64,000 nt of DNA from an uncultured Bacteroidales bacterium (GCA_937995875.1 CALKIW010000070.1:16333-80332), one strand, 5' to 3'. Numbered from the stretch's first letter, positions 28,738 to 39,082 are shown. Numbers and translations are program-made. The notes: a model not told the origin generated them from the letters alone.

Positions 28738-30312
28738 TCACACGTTTTGCGACGCACTGTAGAACATGTCCAACTTTTCTTGGCGGCGTGCCTGCCGTAT
28801 ATAATGGCCCAAAACAGAGAGCGAAACAATGGTGACGTATGCCAGCATGAGCTGCCAAGTGTTGATGTGGATATGCTCGATACTCGCTCCGGGAAGTGCC
28901 GACAGCTGGTCGAGCGAGGTGTTGAGCAATCCGGATATATATACAATCCCCATGACAATGGCTTCCTGAACAACCGGCAAAGGGGTGGTGAGAAGCATCA
29001 GCACGGCTCCATAGAGAATCAAGGTGGCTGCCGGAATGACCACAAAATTGGTGAGAATGAAGTAGCAGGAAAACCGCCCGAAATAATAAGCCACCAATGG
29101 TGCCGTTCCGATTTGGGCCGACAGCGATATTGCCGTGAGCCCCCACAGCCAACGGGCAATGGCGTTTTGGAGTGGCAGAGTATGATAAATCGTGCGATAA
29201 TAAATCAGTATGGCAGCCACAGCCATGAACGACATTTGAAAGCCAATATCCCACAGATTCAGCGGATTGACAACAAGCATCATCAACGCGGCAAAGGCCA
29301 GGGTGTTGATGGAAGCGCGTTGTCGCCCCAAAATGATGCACACCGAGTAGACACTGAGCATCGTTGCCGAGCGAATAGCACTTGCGGGCATTCCCACGAT
29401 GACCACATATACCCATATTGCGGTGAGAATCAGAGCCTGAGAGAGCCATTTCCATCTTCTCAATCCACCAAGCAGGAGTGTCAGAAAGGCGTAGACAATG
29501 CCAAGATGAAGTCCCGAAAGCGCAAGCACGTGGGAGGCCCCGGATATGGAGTAACTTTCTTTCAGAGCTTTCGAAAGGTGACTTTTGTCTCCCAATGTCA
29601 TGGCAGCCACCACCGCATATTGTTCGTTGTCAAGGCCGAGCAGCCTGTAGCGCTCTAAAAAAGTTTGCCTGAGTTTCAGTGCCCTGAGCCTTACGCGATC
29701 GAATCGCGACAGAGGCGCGGTGCTCACGGCAGCTTTGTGCCAACTGCGGAAATCAATGAAGGTTTGCGCTGCAAAGCCGTGTGTGCGGAGCCATCCGGCA
29801 TAATCGAAGTTGCTTGTGGTGTAAAAGTTTTGAGGCGTTTCAAATATCGATACCGCCTCGATACCATCGCCAAGGTGCAGTCGCTGCCAGCATTTGGCAA
29901 CGCTATCCTTCAACAGTGAGGCCTTCACCTTTATGGGCGTGTTGAGTGGCTGTGTTCCGATATGGGTAATGGTCAGGTCGCACCGAATGGTTTTCCCCCT
30001 TTCTTGCGGCTCACTCATCACTATGGCTTGGTAACGGGGGCTTGTTCCCCTTAAGGATGTGTTCAACCGACCGTTGCTGTGCACAGTGAGCGTGATGCCC
30101 AACAACATGGTGCACGCCATGATGCACAGTCCTTGTCCTGCCGCATGCTTTGTCCCCAATGCCAGCCCCGTTGCCAACACGGTAACCGTCAGGCTCAACC
30201 ACAGTCCCAAAGGCAAACTACCGCCCCACGCATCTCCCACGATGATGCCGATGATAAACATCAACGTGATGCGCAACAAAGGATAGCGATTGAGTGCCCT
30301 GCCTGTGATCAT
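28738..30312 (-). CDS. comEC: ComEC/Rec2-family membrane protein, short form
   Basis: ComEC is the inner-membrane channel that brings single-stranded DNA into the cell during transformation. The 524-residue protein has the N-terminal DUF4131-type region and the Competence domain with SHVLALSGLHLGIVYA (about residues 233-248) and about ten membrane segments. It ends shortly after the last one. The metallo-beta-lactamase domain of Bacillus-type ComEC is absent, as is common in Bacteroidota. The -7 box at 30317-30324 ends only a few bases before the ATG, so the mRNA is probably leaderless. It converges on the EEP gene, 15 bases apart. Confidence 0.9.
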   Translation of the reverse strand: MITGRALNRYPLLRITLMFIIGIIVGDAWGGSLPLGLWLSLTVTVLATGLALGTKHAAGQGLCIMACTMLLGITLTVHSNGRLNTSLRGTSPRYQAIVMSEPQERGKTIRCDLTITHIGTQPLNTPIKVKASLLKDSVAKCWQRLHLGDGIEAVSIFETPQNFYTTSNFDYAGWLRTHGFAAQTFIDFRSWHKAAVSTAPLSRFDRVRLRALKLRQTFLERYRLLGLDNEQYAVVAAMTLGDKSHLSKALKESYSISGASHVLALSGLHLGIVYAFLTLLLGGLRRWKWLSQALILTAIWVYVVIVGMPASAIRSATMLSVYSVCIILGRQRASINTLAFAALMMLVVNPLNLWDIGFQMSFMAVAAILIYYRTIYHTLPLQNAIARWLWGLTAISLSAQIGTAPLVAYYFGRFSCYFILTNFVVIPAATLILYGAVLMLLTTPLPVVQEAIVMGIVYISGLLNTSLDQLSALPGASIEHIHINTWQLMLAYVTIVSLSVLGHYIRQARRQEKLDMFYSASQNV

Positions 30313-30316
30313 ATCG

Positions 30317-30324
30317 CAAATATA
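30317..30324 (-). promoter_or_regulatory. -7 box (TATATTTG) for comEC, near-leaderless
   Basis: The minus strand reads TATATTTGCG and ends 5 bases before the comEC ATG (30312). Transcription would start at or next to the start codon. Confidence 0.55.
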
Positions 30325-30544
30325 CTGTTTTTCAGCTCACATTCCAACGCTTTTCTTTACAAATTTCATCATTTTGTGCCACAACATCCGATTCTTGCTG
30401 TCATCAATCTCAAAACTTTGCTGCCTGCAATCCGCCCGACTTGTCCGAGCAACGGGGTTACCCGATTGCTCCGTTACACGCATATCAAACCAACTTATGG
30501 TCAGAATGATACGGCAAACAGACTTTTATGTAGATAAAAAACCT

Positions 30545-30552
30545 TACCTTTG
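30545..30552 (+). promoter_or_regulatory. -7 box (TACCTTTG) for the PIF1-like helicase
   Basis: TACCTTTG lies 28 bases before the ATG at 30580. It overlaps the approach to an in-frame GTG at 30556, which argues that the GTG is not the start. Confidence 0.65.
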
Positions 30553-30579
30553 TGAGTGAACAACGCATCAGATTGGTAT

Positions 30580-32796
30580 ATGGAGCAAAACAAAGAACTT
30601 AGGAACGCGTGGGATTTCGTGGAGCATACAGGCACGAGCATTTTCCTCACGGGAAAAGCCGGAACGGGCAAAACGACGTTTTTGAAAGCCGTGAAGGAAC
30701 ATTCTTCGAAGCGGATGATCGTTGTTGCGCCGACAGGTGTGGCCGCCATCAATGCCGGTGGCGTGACGATTCATTCCTTTTTCCAGCTTCCACTGACGCC
30801 CTATGTACCCGGAACGTCGATACGCGACCGCTATGATTTCGGCAAGGAGAAACGCAGAATCATCCGGACGCTCGACATGGTTGTCATCGACGAAATATCG
30901 ATGGTGAGGAGCGACTTGCTCGATGCCATCGACTTTGTGTTGCGCCGATACCGAGACCAGACACAGCCTTTTGGAGGCGTGCAGCTCCTGATGATTGGTG
31001 ATTTGCAACAGCTTACGCCGGTGGTAACGCCGCAAGATGAGGAAATTTTGCGCCCCTACTACGATACACCCTACTTTTTCGGAAGCAAAGCGCTGCGGCA
31101 AATCAGCTATGTGACGATACAGCTAACGCACGTTTACCGCCAGCAGGACCAGACGTTTATCGACATTCTGAATCACATTCGCGATGGCAAACTGCTGCCC
31201 GAAGATATTACCAAACTCAACGAACGATATAAACCGACGTTCATCCCCAAGGCGGAGGACGGTTATATACGGCTCACCACGCATAATCGTATGGCCGACC
31301 GATACAACGAAACAGAACTTGGGAAACTACCGGGGCAACGTTTTGTCTACAAGGCAGAGATTAAAGACCAATTTCCGGAGTACAGTTACCCTGCCGACGT
31401 AGCGTTGGAATTGAAACAGGGAGCGCAGGTGATGTTTATCAAAAACGACGCATCGGGGGCACGCCGCTACTACAACGGTCGCATCGGGCGGGTGGTGAGC
31501 ATCGGCAAGGACACCATCGAGGTGTTGTGTGCCGGCGACAGGGAGCCTATCAAGGTGGAGCCGCAGGAATGGGAAAACACCAAATATGTTATCAACGAAC
31601 AGACGAAAGTCATTGAGCCGCAAGTGCAGGGAGTGTTCAGGCAATATCCCCTGCGGCTGGCATGGGCCATCACCATACATAAAAGTCAAGGTCTGACGTT
31701 TGAACACGCCATCATCGACGCCGGTTTCTCGTTTGCGTCAGGGCAGGTGTATGTGGCCCTGAGCCGATGCAAGAGCCTTGAGGGGCTTGTGTTAGCCTCA
31801 CCGATAGGAGAAAGCAACATCATCAACGACTATCGCGTGACCGACTACATCTCGCATCAGCAGGAGGCGGCAGAGCGAAGCATCAGGGAGTTGCCCAACC
31901 TGAAAGAGGAATATTTCAGATACCAACTGCTCGACTTGTTCGACTTCTCAACACTGATGGCAGCAGAACAGATGGTGCACCGCACACTGTTAGAATATTT
32001 CAGGGGATTTCAATCGCTCACCAATCTGCACGGACAAACGGTCGGTAAGCTAAAGCAACAGGTGATGGATGTGGCCTACAAATGGCAGGGGGTGATTCGC
32101 GCAACACCGGTAGAGGAACTGCACGACGAGCAATTTCTTGACCGTGTGAAACGCAGTGCAAGTTATTTTCTGGATGCCATAGAGGGCAATTTGAAACGAT
32201 TGTTGGAACTCACCAAAACCGCTAAAAGCAAAAATGCCAGAGGCGCGGAGCTGATGGAGGAACGCTATAAGGAGTTGTGGCTGAACTATTTGGCCAAAAA
32301 CAGACTGCTCCGCAGGATGGAAGAGGAAACATTTGATGTGCCAACCTACATGATGGCTAAGCAGGAAGCCCTGCTCGACGCAATGGATGTAGTGAATCCC
32401 GGCGGAGGAAATTCCCGTCTGCGCCGGAGAAAAAAAGCCACTGGGTCTCCTTTTTCAAATACAGCTGCGGATGGCTCTGAAAAGCGAGAGCGGGAAAAGA
32501 AAAAGGCCAAGAAAGGGGCAACCTATGCCACCAGTTACAAGATGTTTATGGACGGCAACAGCCCCGAAGATATAGCCAAGGAGCGCGGACTGACTGTTGG
32601 CACGATTTACAGCCATTTGGCACGCTTCGTGAAAACCGGAGAACTGTCGGCGGACAAAGTGATCGACGCTTCAAAGGTGAAGGCCATACGCCATGCCATC
32701 AGTCAGTTGCCCGAAGGAGCAACGATAAAAGATGTCAAGGCGATATGTCGTGCGGACATTACCTGGAACGAAATTAGGTTGATGATGCAAGGCTAA
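30580..32796 (+). CDS. PIF1/RecD2-like SF1 helicase with C-terminal helix-turn-helix domain
   Basis: I place the start at the ATG at 30580 (MEQNKELRNAWDFVEHTG, 738 residues) because the promoter box ends at 30552, leaving no leader for the upstream GTG. The helicase core has Walker A LTGKAGTGKTT (about residues 22-32), VVIDEISMV (motif II), MIGDLQQLTPV (motif III) and WAITIHKSQGLTFEHA near residue 370. The C-terminal 90 residues (MDGNSPEDIAKERGLTVGTI and beyond) form a helix-turn-helix of the kind seen at the end of RecQ/UvrD-like helicases. The likely role is DNA unwinding in repair or replication. It is divergent from comEC. Confidence 0.9.
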   Translation: MEQNKELRNAWDFVEHTGTSIFLTGKAGTGKTTFLKAVKEHSSKRMIVVAPTGVAAINAGGVTIHSFFQLPLTPYVPGTSIRDRYDFGKEKRRIIRTLDMVVIDEISMVRSDLLDAIDFVLRRYRDQTQPFGGVQLLMIGDLQQLTPVVTPQDEEILRPYYDTPYFFGSKALRQISYVTIQLTHVYRQQDQTFIDILNHIRDGKLLPEDITKLNERYKPTFIPKAEDGYIRLTTHNRMADRYNETELGKLPGQRFVYKAEIKDQFPEYSYPADVALELKQGAQVMFIKNDASGARRYYNGRIGRVVSIGKDTIEVLCAGDREPIKVEPQEWENTKYVINEQTKVIEPQVQGVFRQYPLRLAWAITIHKSQGLTFEHAIIDAGFSFASGQVYVALSRCKSLEGLVLASPIGESNIINDYRVTDYISHQQEAAERSIRELPNLKEEYFRYQLLDLFDFSTLMAAEQMVHRTLLEYFRGFQSLTNLHGQTVGKLKQQVMDVAYKWQGVIRATPVEELHDEQFLDRVKRSASYFLDAIEGNLKRLLELTKTAKSKNARGAELMEERYKELWLNYLAKNRLLRRMEEETFDVPTYMMAKQEALLDAMDVVNPGGGNSRLRRRKKATGSPFSNTAADGSEKREREKKKAKKGATYATSYKMFMDGNSPEDIAKERGLTVGTIYSHLARFVKTGELSADKVIDASKVKAIRHAISQLPEGATIKDVKAICRADITWNEIRLMMQG

Positions 32797-32922
32797 GGGT
32801 GGCAGGAGCTGTATAATATAATGTGGTGAGGGGCAGAAATTCTGCCGGGAAAGAAGCATTTTTCAATTTTCATGAATATACAAGGAAGTTGAAAATCTCT
32901 TGCAACTCCGAAAATAAAGCAT

Positions 32923-32930
32923 TATCTTTG
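32923..32930 (+). promoter_or_regulatory. -7 box (TATCTTTG) for dxs-trkA-trkH
   Basis: TATCTTTGCA with a TTG at about 32900 matches the Bacteroidota -7/-33 pair; the dxs ATG is 24 bases downstream. Confidence 0.75.
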
Positions 32931-32954
32931 CAAGGTTAGTCTAATGGAATATTA

Positions 32955-34850
32955 ATGGACCAAAACAAATACGAACTGTTAAGTCAAATCCAATATCCTG
33001 CCGACCTTAGAAAGTTGAGCATCGACCAACTGCCGGAGGTATGTCGGGAACTTCGTGAAGATATTATCGACGAGGTGTCCGTCAATCCCGGACACTTTGG
33101 TTCGAGTTTAGGTGTTGTGGAGCTTACAGTAGCTTTGCACTATGTATTCGACACTCCCGAAGACCGCATTGTGTGGGACGTTGGGCATCAGGCTTACGGT
33201 CACAAAATATTGACCGGGCGGCGCGAACAGTTTTCCACAAACAGAAAGCTGAATGGCATACGCCCCTTTCCCACCCCTTTGGAAAGCGAATACGACACCT
33301 TTACCTGCGGCCATGCCTCGAACAGCATCTCGGCCGCGCTCGGTATGGCTGTGGCCGCAAAGAGAAACGGCCACGACAATCGCCATGTAGTGGCGGTCAT
33401 CGGAGACGGATCGATGAGTGGAGGACTGGCTTTTGAGGGTATCAACAATGTCAGCTCCACCCCCAACAACTTGCTGATTATCCTCAACGACAACGATATG
33501 TCTATCGACCGTGCTGTGGGGGGCATGGAAAAATATCTGCTGCAACTCGACACCAACGAAACCTATAACAAACTGCGATTCAAGGCATCGCAATGGTTAC
33601 AGTCTAAAGGCTACCTTAACGAAAACCGACGGAAGGGCATCATCAGACTGAACAACGCCATCAAAAGTGCTATCAGCCATCAGCAAAATATATTTGAAGG
33701 CATGAACATCCGATACTTCGGACCGTTTGATGGACACAATGTTCGAGAGGTGGTGAGGATTCTCAGGCAGATTAAAGACATGAAAGGACCTAAACTTCTG
33801 CATCTGCATACCATCAAGGGGAAGGGCTATGGACCTGCGGAAAAAGCCGCTACCGTGTGGCACGCACCGGGAAAATTCGACCCCAAAACCGGCGAACGCA
33901 TCATCTCGGAAAGCACCAACGAGCCGCCCAAGTACCAAGTTGTTTTCGGCAAGACGCTTTTGGAGTTGGCCAAGCAAAATCCCAAGATTGTAGGCGTGAC
34001 GCCCGCCATGCCTACGGGATGTTCCATGAACATCATGATGAAAGAGATGCCCTGTCGCACTTTCGACGTGGGCATTGCCGAAGGCCACGCCGTGACATTC
34101 TCCGGCGGTATGGCCAAAGACGGGCTTATCCCTTTCTGCAATGTCTACAGTTCGTTCTCACAACGCGCCTACGACAATATTATCCACGACCTGGCCATTC
34201 TCAATCTGCCGGTTGTGCTGTGCTTTGACAGAGCCGGACTGGTTGGCGAGGACGGACCAACCCATCATGGAGCATTCGACCTGGCTGCTCTGCGCCCCAT
34301 CCCCAACCTCACCATATCGTCGCCCATGAACGAATGTGAACTGCGTAAACTGATGTACACGGCACAGCTGCCCGACAAGGGAACGTTTGTCATACGTTAT
34401 CCGCGCGGACGGGGAGTGATGAGAGACTGGGAGTGTCCGTTAGAGGAGATTACCGTTGGAACGGGCAGGAAACTGAGGGACGGAGAGGACGTGGCCGTGC
34501 TTACACTTGGTCCGATAGGCAATTTGGCACAGCAAGCCATCGAACAAGCGGGCGTTTCTGCGGCTCACTATGATATGCGCTTCCTTAAACCTATGGATGA
34601 ACGTCTCTTGGAGGAAATAGGACAGCATTTCAAACACATCGTTACCATAGAAGACGGAGTGCGCACAGGAGGACTGGGATCGGCCGTACTGGAATGGATG
34701 AACGACCATGAATACCAGCCTAAGATAGTGAGAATCGGGCTGCCGGACACACGGTTCGTGGAACACGGAACAGTTGACCAATTATATAAACTCTGTGGAA
34801 TGGATGTAGAATCGATTAAAAAGACGATTCTGCAACTTGTGAAATCATAA
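32955..34850 (+). CDS. dxs: 1-deoxy-D-xylulose-5-phosphate synthase
   Basis: Dxs condenses pyruvate and glyceraldehyde 3-phosphate using thiamine diphosphate, the first step of the MEP isoprenoid pathway. The 631-residue protein has HFGSSLGVVELTVALH near the N-terminus, the ThDP/Mg motif GDGSMSGG near residue 153, HTIKGKGYGPAE, and the transketolase-type second domain (DRAGLVGEDGPTHHGAFD). Length is standard. trkA starts 8 bases after its stop. Confidence 0.96.
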   Translation: MDQNKYELLSQIQYPADLRKLSIDQLPEVCRELREDIIDEVSVNPGHFGSSLGVVELTVALHYVFDTPEDRIVWDVGHQAYGHKILTGRREQFSTNRKLNGIRPFPTPLESEYDTFTCGHASNSISAALGMAVAAKRNGHDNRHVVAVIGDGSMSGGLAFEGINNVSSTPNNLLIILNDNDMSIDRAVGGMEKYLLQLDTNETYNKLRFKASQWLQSKGYLNENRRKGIIRLNNAIKSAISHQQNIFEGMNIRYFGPFDGHNVREVVRILRQIKDMKGPKLLHLHTIKGKGYGPAEKAATVWHAPGKFDPKTGERIISESTNEPPKYQVVFGKTLLELAKQNPKIVGVTPAMPTGCSMNIMMKEMPCRTFDVGIAEGHAVTFSGGMAKDGLIPFCNVYSSFSQRAYDNIIHDLAILNLPVVLCFDRAGLVGEDGPTHHGAFDLAALRPIPNLTISSPMNECELRKLMYTAQLPDKGTFVIRYPRGRGVMRDWECPLEEITVGTGRKLRDGEDVAVLTLGPIGNLAQQAIEQAGVSAAHYDMRFLKPMDERLLEEIGQHFKHIVTIEDGVRTGGLGSAVLEWMNDHEYQPKIVRIGLPDTRFVEHGTVDQLYKLCGMDVESIKKTILQLVKS

Positions 34851-34858
34851 CCAAAGAT

Positions 34859-36199
34859 ATGAAAATAATCATCACCGGAGCCTACGGCATCGGTACTTAT
34901 CTTGCCCGACTGCTTTCCCGTAACAAAGAAGAACTCACCATTATCGATGATGACGAGGAGCGATTGGCCACGATTGGGTCTGACTATGACCTGCTGACCA
35001 TGCATGGGTCGCCCACAAGCGTCAAAACGCTGAAAGAAGCCGGCGTGGGCGATGCTGACCTTTTTATCGCCCTCACACCCAATGAGGACGAAAATATAAA
35101 CAGCTGTATCATTGCCCATGCGCTTCATGCCAAGAAAACCGTAGCCCAAGTGAATGATGCCGAATATCTGGAGCCGGCCATCCACCAAATGTATAAGGAG
35201 TTGGGGGTGGACGAGTTGATTTATCCGGAAACACTTGCGGCACGTGATATTATCAACGGTCTCAAGATGTCATGGGTGCGACAGCGATGGGATGTGCACG
35301 ATGGCGCACTCGTCATGCTTGGCATCAAACTGCGCAAAAATTGCGAAATTTTAAACCAACCTCTTAAAGATCTCTGCGGTCCCGATGATCCTTACCACAT
35401 CGTAGCCATTAAAAGGGGAAACGAAACGATAATTCCCGGTGGTAATGATCAACTCGAATGTTTCGACCTTGCCTACTTTATGACCACTCGAGACTACATA
35501 CCCTATATCCGCAAAATTGTCGGTAAGGAGAATTATGTAGACGTCAAGAACGTGATGTTCATGGGAGGCGGCACAACTGCAGTAAAAGCATTGCAGACTA
35601 TTCCCAAATATATGGATGCCAAAGTGTTTGAGATAGACCCTGAGCGTTGTGAGGAACTCAATCAAATTCTTGACAGCAACACACTTGTCATTCATGCGGA
35701 CGCCCGCGACGTATCACAGCTCAACGACGAGGGAATCAGGAACACACAGGCATTCGTTGCCCTCACAGGCAACGCAGAAGCTAACATTCTGACCTGTCTC
35801 GCAGCAAAGCGTCTCGGCGTGAGAAAGACAGTTGCCATGATCGAAAACCCCGATTACGTGAATATGGCCGAGAGTCTTGACATTGGAACGATTATCAACA
35901 AGAGATCCATTGCCGCCAGCCGTATATATCAACTGATGCTCGACGCCAATGTGATGAACGTCACTTTCCTGATGTCGGCCAATGCCGACGCGGCCGAATT
36001 CATTCCAAAAGAGGGAGCTAAAGTGACCAAGAAAGCCGTAAAAGACTTGGGATTGCCAAAAGGCATTACCATTGGCGGCATTGTGAGAAACGGGGAAGGA
36101 ATGCTCGTTTCGGGCAACACGAAGATAGAAGCTGGTGATTCTGTGGTGGTGTTCTGTCATAATATACACCTAAAAAAAATAGAAAAATTCTTTAATTAG
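34859..36199 (+). CDS. trkA: Trk potassium uptake system peripheral protein TrkA
   Basis: TrkA is the cytoplasmic gating ring of the Trk K+ channel and binds NAD(H) and ATP. The 446-residue protein has two RCK units: the first begins MKIIITGAYGIGTYLARLLS with a Rossmann Gly motif, the second VMFMGGGTTAVKAL near residue 235. Each is followed by a TrkA-C domain, the second ending at the C-terminus. The last base overlaps the GTG start of trkH, so the subunits are translationally coupled. Confidence 0.94.
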   Translation: MKIIITGAYGIGTYLARLLSRNKEELTIIDDDEERLATIGSDYDLLTMHGSPTSVKTLKEAGVGDADLFIALTPNEDENINSCIIAHALHAKKTVAQVNDAEYLEPAIHQMYKELGVDELIYPETLAARDIINGLKMSWVRQRWDVHDGALVMLGIKLRKNCEILNQPLKDLCGPDDPYHIVAIKRGNETIIPGGNDQLECFDLAYFMTTRDYIPYIRKIVGKENYVDVKNVMFMGGGTTAVKALQTIPKYMDAKVFEIDPERCEELNQILDSNTLVIHADARDVSQLNDEGIRNTQAFVALTGNAEANILTCLAAKRLGVRKTVAMIENPDYVNMAESLDIGTIINKRSIAASRIYQLMLDANVMNVTFLMSANADAAEFIPKEGAKVTKKAVKDLGLPKGITIGGIVRNGEGMLVSGNTKIEAGDSVVVFCHNIHLKKIEKFFN

Positions 36200-37656
36200 T
36201 GATTAATTTTCGCATCATATATAAGGTTTTAGGGGCCCTTCTCTTCATAGAGGTCACGCTGATGGCGTGGTGTCTGCTTATGGCACTGTATTTTGGAGAA
36301 GACGATATATTGACCTTCACCATTTCTCTCATCATTACCCTGTTGGGAGGTATACTGTTGAGGTTTTTAGGTCGAAATGCCGAGAACCGACTTTCACGCC
36401 GCGACTCATTTCTTGTGGTGACACTGGCATGGATCGTATTCTCCATCTTCGGCACCATGCCATTCCTCATAGGCGGTTATTTGCATAGCTTCACCGATGC
36501 TTTTTTTGAAAACATGTCGGGGTTTACCACAACGGGAGCCACCATCATCGATGACGTCGAAGCCCTGCCTCACGGCATACTTTTCTGGCGATCGCTTACG
36601 CAATGGATCGGCGGACTGGGGATTGTGTTCTTCACCGTAGCCCTGTTGCCATCGCTTGTAAACGGTAGCACCAAGGTGTTTGCGGCCGAATCTACAGGTC
36701 CTATCAAAACCAAGCTCCATCCTAAATTGTCTATGGGAGCCCGCTGGATATGGATAGTCTACCTATTTATCACCTTTGCCTGCATGGGCAGCTATATGCT
36801 CTTTGGCATGGATTGGTTTGAAGGCATCAATTTTGCCATGACATCCGCCGCCACCGGAGGTTTTTCTATCTATAACAACAGTACAGAGTTCTTCCATTCG
36901 CCGGCCATAGAGTACACCACAACTTTCTTTTGTTTCCTATCAGGCGTAAACTTTACATTGCTCTATTTCTCGGCAGCGAAATTCAAATTCAAGGAGCTTT
37001 GGAAAAACTCTGAATTTCGATTTTACTGTATTATCATCCTCGCGTTCACGGCTTTCATTATGGTTGAGCTTATCACGAGAAACCATTACGACGTTGAACG
37101 CGCTTTCCGCTCCGGACTGTTTCAGGTTGTCTCATTCATAACTACAACAGGACTTTTCAACGATGACGCAGGCCAATGGCCACACGTCACGTGGGTTGTG
37201 TTGTCCATATGTATGTTTTTTGGTGCTTGTTCCGGCAGCACCAGTGGCGGACTAAAGTGTGTACGAGGCGTGATGCTGCTCAAAGTCATCCGAAATGAGC
37301 TACGCCAGAGACTGCATCCCAATGCGGTACTGCCTCTCAAAGTGAACAGCATCAATATTCCCAACTCCCAACGCGTATCTCTGTTGGCTTTTCTCGTCAC
37401 CTACCTTCTGCTGTTGCTGCTCGTGTCCTTTGTCATGATTGCTTCAGGAATCGACAACGTCAATGCCATCACTATATGTCTAAGCTGCATGGCTAACGTT
37501 GGGCCGACATTAGGGTTAGAAATTGGGCCTACAATGTCATGGAGCCTTCTACCCGACTACGCCAAATGGTTTTGTTCCATTATGATGCTTATCGGGCGTT
37601 TGGAAATATTCACGGTTATCGTGATTCTCACGCCATCTTTCTGGACCAAAAACTAA
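36199..37656 (+). CDS. trkH: Trk potassium uptake system membrane subunit TrkH
   Basis: TrkH is the K+-translocating membrane subunit. The 485-residue protein has about ten or more hydrophobic segments and re-entrant loop sequences such as NMSGFTTTGATI, SAATGGFSIYNN, FITTTGLFNDD and CMANVGPTLG, which correspond to the four pore loops. The start is a GTG overlapping the trkA stop (TTAGTG). It is followed by a long perfect hairpin at 37722. Confidence 0.94.
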   Translation: MINFRIIYKVLGALLFIEVTLMAWCLLMALYFGEDDILTFTISLIITLLGGILLRFLGRNAENRLSRRDSFLVVTLAWIVFSIFGTMPFLIGGYLHSFTDAFFENMSGFTTTGATIIDDVEALPHGILFWRSLTQWIGGLGIVFFTVALLPSLVNGSTKVFAAESTGPIKTKLHPKLSMGARWIWIVYLFITFACMGSYMLFGMDWFEGINFAMTSAATGGFSIYNNSTEFFHSPAIEYTTTFFCFLSGVNFTLLYFSAAKFKFKELWKNSEFRFYCIIILAFTAFIMVELITRNHYDVERAFRSGLFQVVSFITTTGLFNDDAGQWPHVTWVVLSICMFFGACSGSTSGGLKCVRGVMLLKVIRNELRQRLHPNAVLPLKVNSINIPNSQRVSLLAFLVTYLLLLLLVSFVMIASGIDNVNAITICLSCMANVGPTLGLEIGPTMSWSLLPDYAKWFCSIMMLIGRLEIFTVIVILTPSFWTKN

Positions 37657-37721
37657 AAAAGGTAACCGAAGAAATACGCTGTGTTCCATTCCGCCATACC
37701 TCTGACAGGAGGTTTCAGCAA

Positions 37722-37767
37722 ACATCAAGCCCCGCTATGATAGAAAAATCATAGCGGGGCTTGATGT
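37722..37767. terminator. Perfect 19-bp hairpin between trkH and recA
   Basis: ACATCAAGCCCCGCTATGA pairs perfectly with the complementary arm across an 8-base loop. It lies between the convergent trkH and recA genes. There is no long T tract on either side. It may work as a bidirectional terminator or RNA end protector. Confidence 0.75.
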
Positions 37768-37880
37768 TTCCATATCGCAAAATACTCCCCAACGGGCACT
37801 GTTCAGACACATCATCACCCAGACTTGCGTCTTTCCTCTTCATGAGGAAACAGAGATTCTGCTTTGTCAAAAAAGGGAAT

Positions 37881-38933
37881 TTACTTATCCATATGCTCCT
37901 TTATCGCATCCATAATCAGCTTTTCGAGTTCCTCACAGAGTTCCGGATTATCGCGAAGAATATCCATCGATGCATCGCGGCCCTGTGCCAACTTAGAGTT
38001 ATTGTAACTATACCAGCTTCCGTTCTTCTGGATAATGTTATATTCCACGCCCAGATCAAGAATCTCGCCAATCTTATTGATCCCCACTCCATACAAAACA
38101 TCGAACTCGGCACGGCGGAACGGAGGAGCCACTTTGTTCTTAACCACCTTCACCTTAGTAAGGTTGCCATAAAAGTTGTCGCCGTCTTTCAAAGCCGTTG
38201 ACTTGCGGATATCCAAGCGAACACTGGCATAGAACTTCAAGGCATTACCGCCGGTCGTTGTCTCCGGACTGCCAAACGACATGCCTATTTTTTCTCGCAA
38301 CTGATTGATGAAGATGCAGCAAGTGTTGGTTTTGGCTATCGTAGACGTCAGTTTACGTAAGGCCTGGCTCATCAACCGAGCCTGCAAACCTACCACTGAG
38401 TCGCCCATTTCACCCTCTATCTCCTTCTTGGGAGTCAAAGCAGCTACCGAGTCGATAACCAAAATATCAACAGCCGAACTGCTGATCAGCTGATCCGCAA
38501 TCTGCAATGCCTGTTCGCCATTGTCGGGTTGAGAAATCCACAGGTTGTCTACATCCACGCCAAGCTTTTGCGCATAGAAGCGATCGAAAGCATGTTCGGC
38601 ATCGATGAAAGCAGCAATTCCACCCATTTTCTGAGCCTCAGCAATGGCATGAATGGCCAATGTGGTTTTTCCGGAAGATTCCGGACCATAAATCTCTACA
38701 ATCCTCCCGCGTGGATAACCGCCCACGCCCAAAGCAACGTCCAGACCAATAGACCCTGTAGGAATAACATCAATAGGTTCTATATTCTCGTCGCCCATAC
38801 GCATGATGGAGCCTTTGCCAAAGTCTTTCTCTATCTTCGACATGGCAGCCTGCAACGCTTTCAGCTTTGCTGCTTTTTCTTCATTCTTACCAGCCTGCTT
38901 CCCCGCAGCCTGCGCTTCTTCTGATTTAGCCAT
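37881..38933 (-). CDS. recA: Recombinase RecA
   Basis: RecA carries out strand exchange in recombination and triggers the SOS response where present. The 350-residue protein has Walker A GPESSGKTT (about residues 84-92), the Walker B/L1 region (DILVIDSVAALTPKKEIEGE) and the MAW-type core with GNALKFYASVRLDIR. A Lys/Ala-rich N-terminus of about 30 residues precedes the core. Length is standard. I found no clear -7 box upstream. Confidence 0.97.
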   Translation of the reverse strand: MAKSEEAQAAGKQAGKNEEKAAKLKALQAAMSKIEKDFGKGSIMRMGDENIEPIDVIPTGSIGLDVALGVGGYPRGRIVEIYGPESSGKTTLAIHAIAEAQKMGGIAAFIDAEHAFDRFYAQKLGVDVDNLWISQPDNGEQALQIADQLISSSAVDILVIDSVAALTPKKEIEGEMGDSVVGLQARLMSQALRKLTSTIAKTNTCCIFINQLREKIGMSFGSPETTTGGNALKFYASVRLDIRKSTALKDGDNFYGNLTKVKVVKNKVAPPFRRAEFDVLYGVGINKIGEILDLGVEYNIIQKNGSWYSYNNSKLAQGRDASMDILRDNPELCEELEKLIMDAIKEHMDK

Positions 38934-39082
38934 ATATAAATTAAGTATTAACCGTCTTCTCCCCTTACCAATGAAAGATATTTCAGATGATTACCTTTGC
39001 TCGGCAGCAAGAGAGTGACTTTATTTATAGTTGTTTATTATCGTGATTTGCCCCTCTCCACTTATGGAGAGTACTTGGGAGA

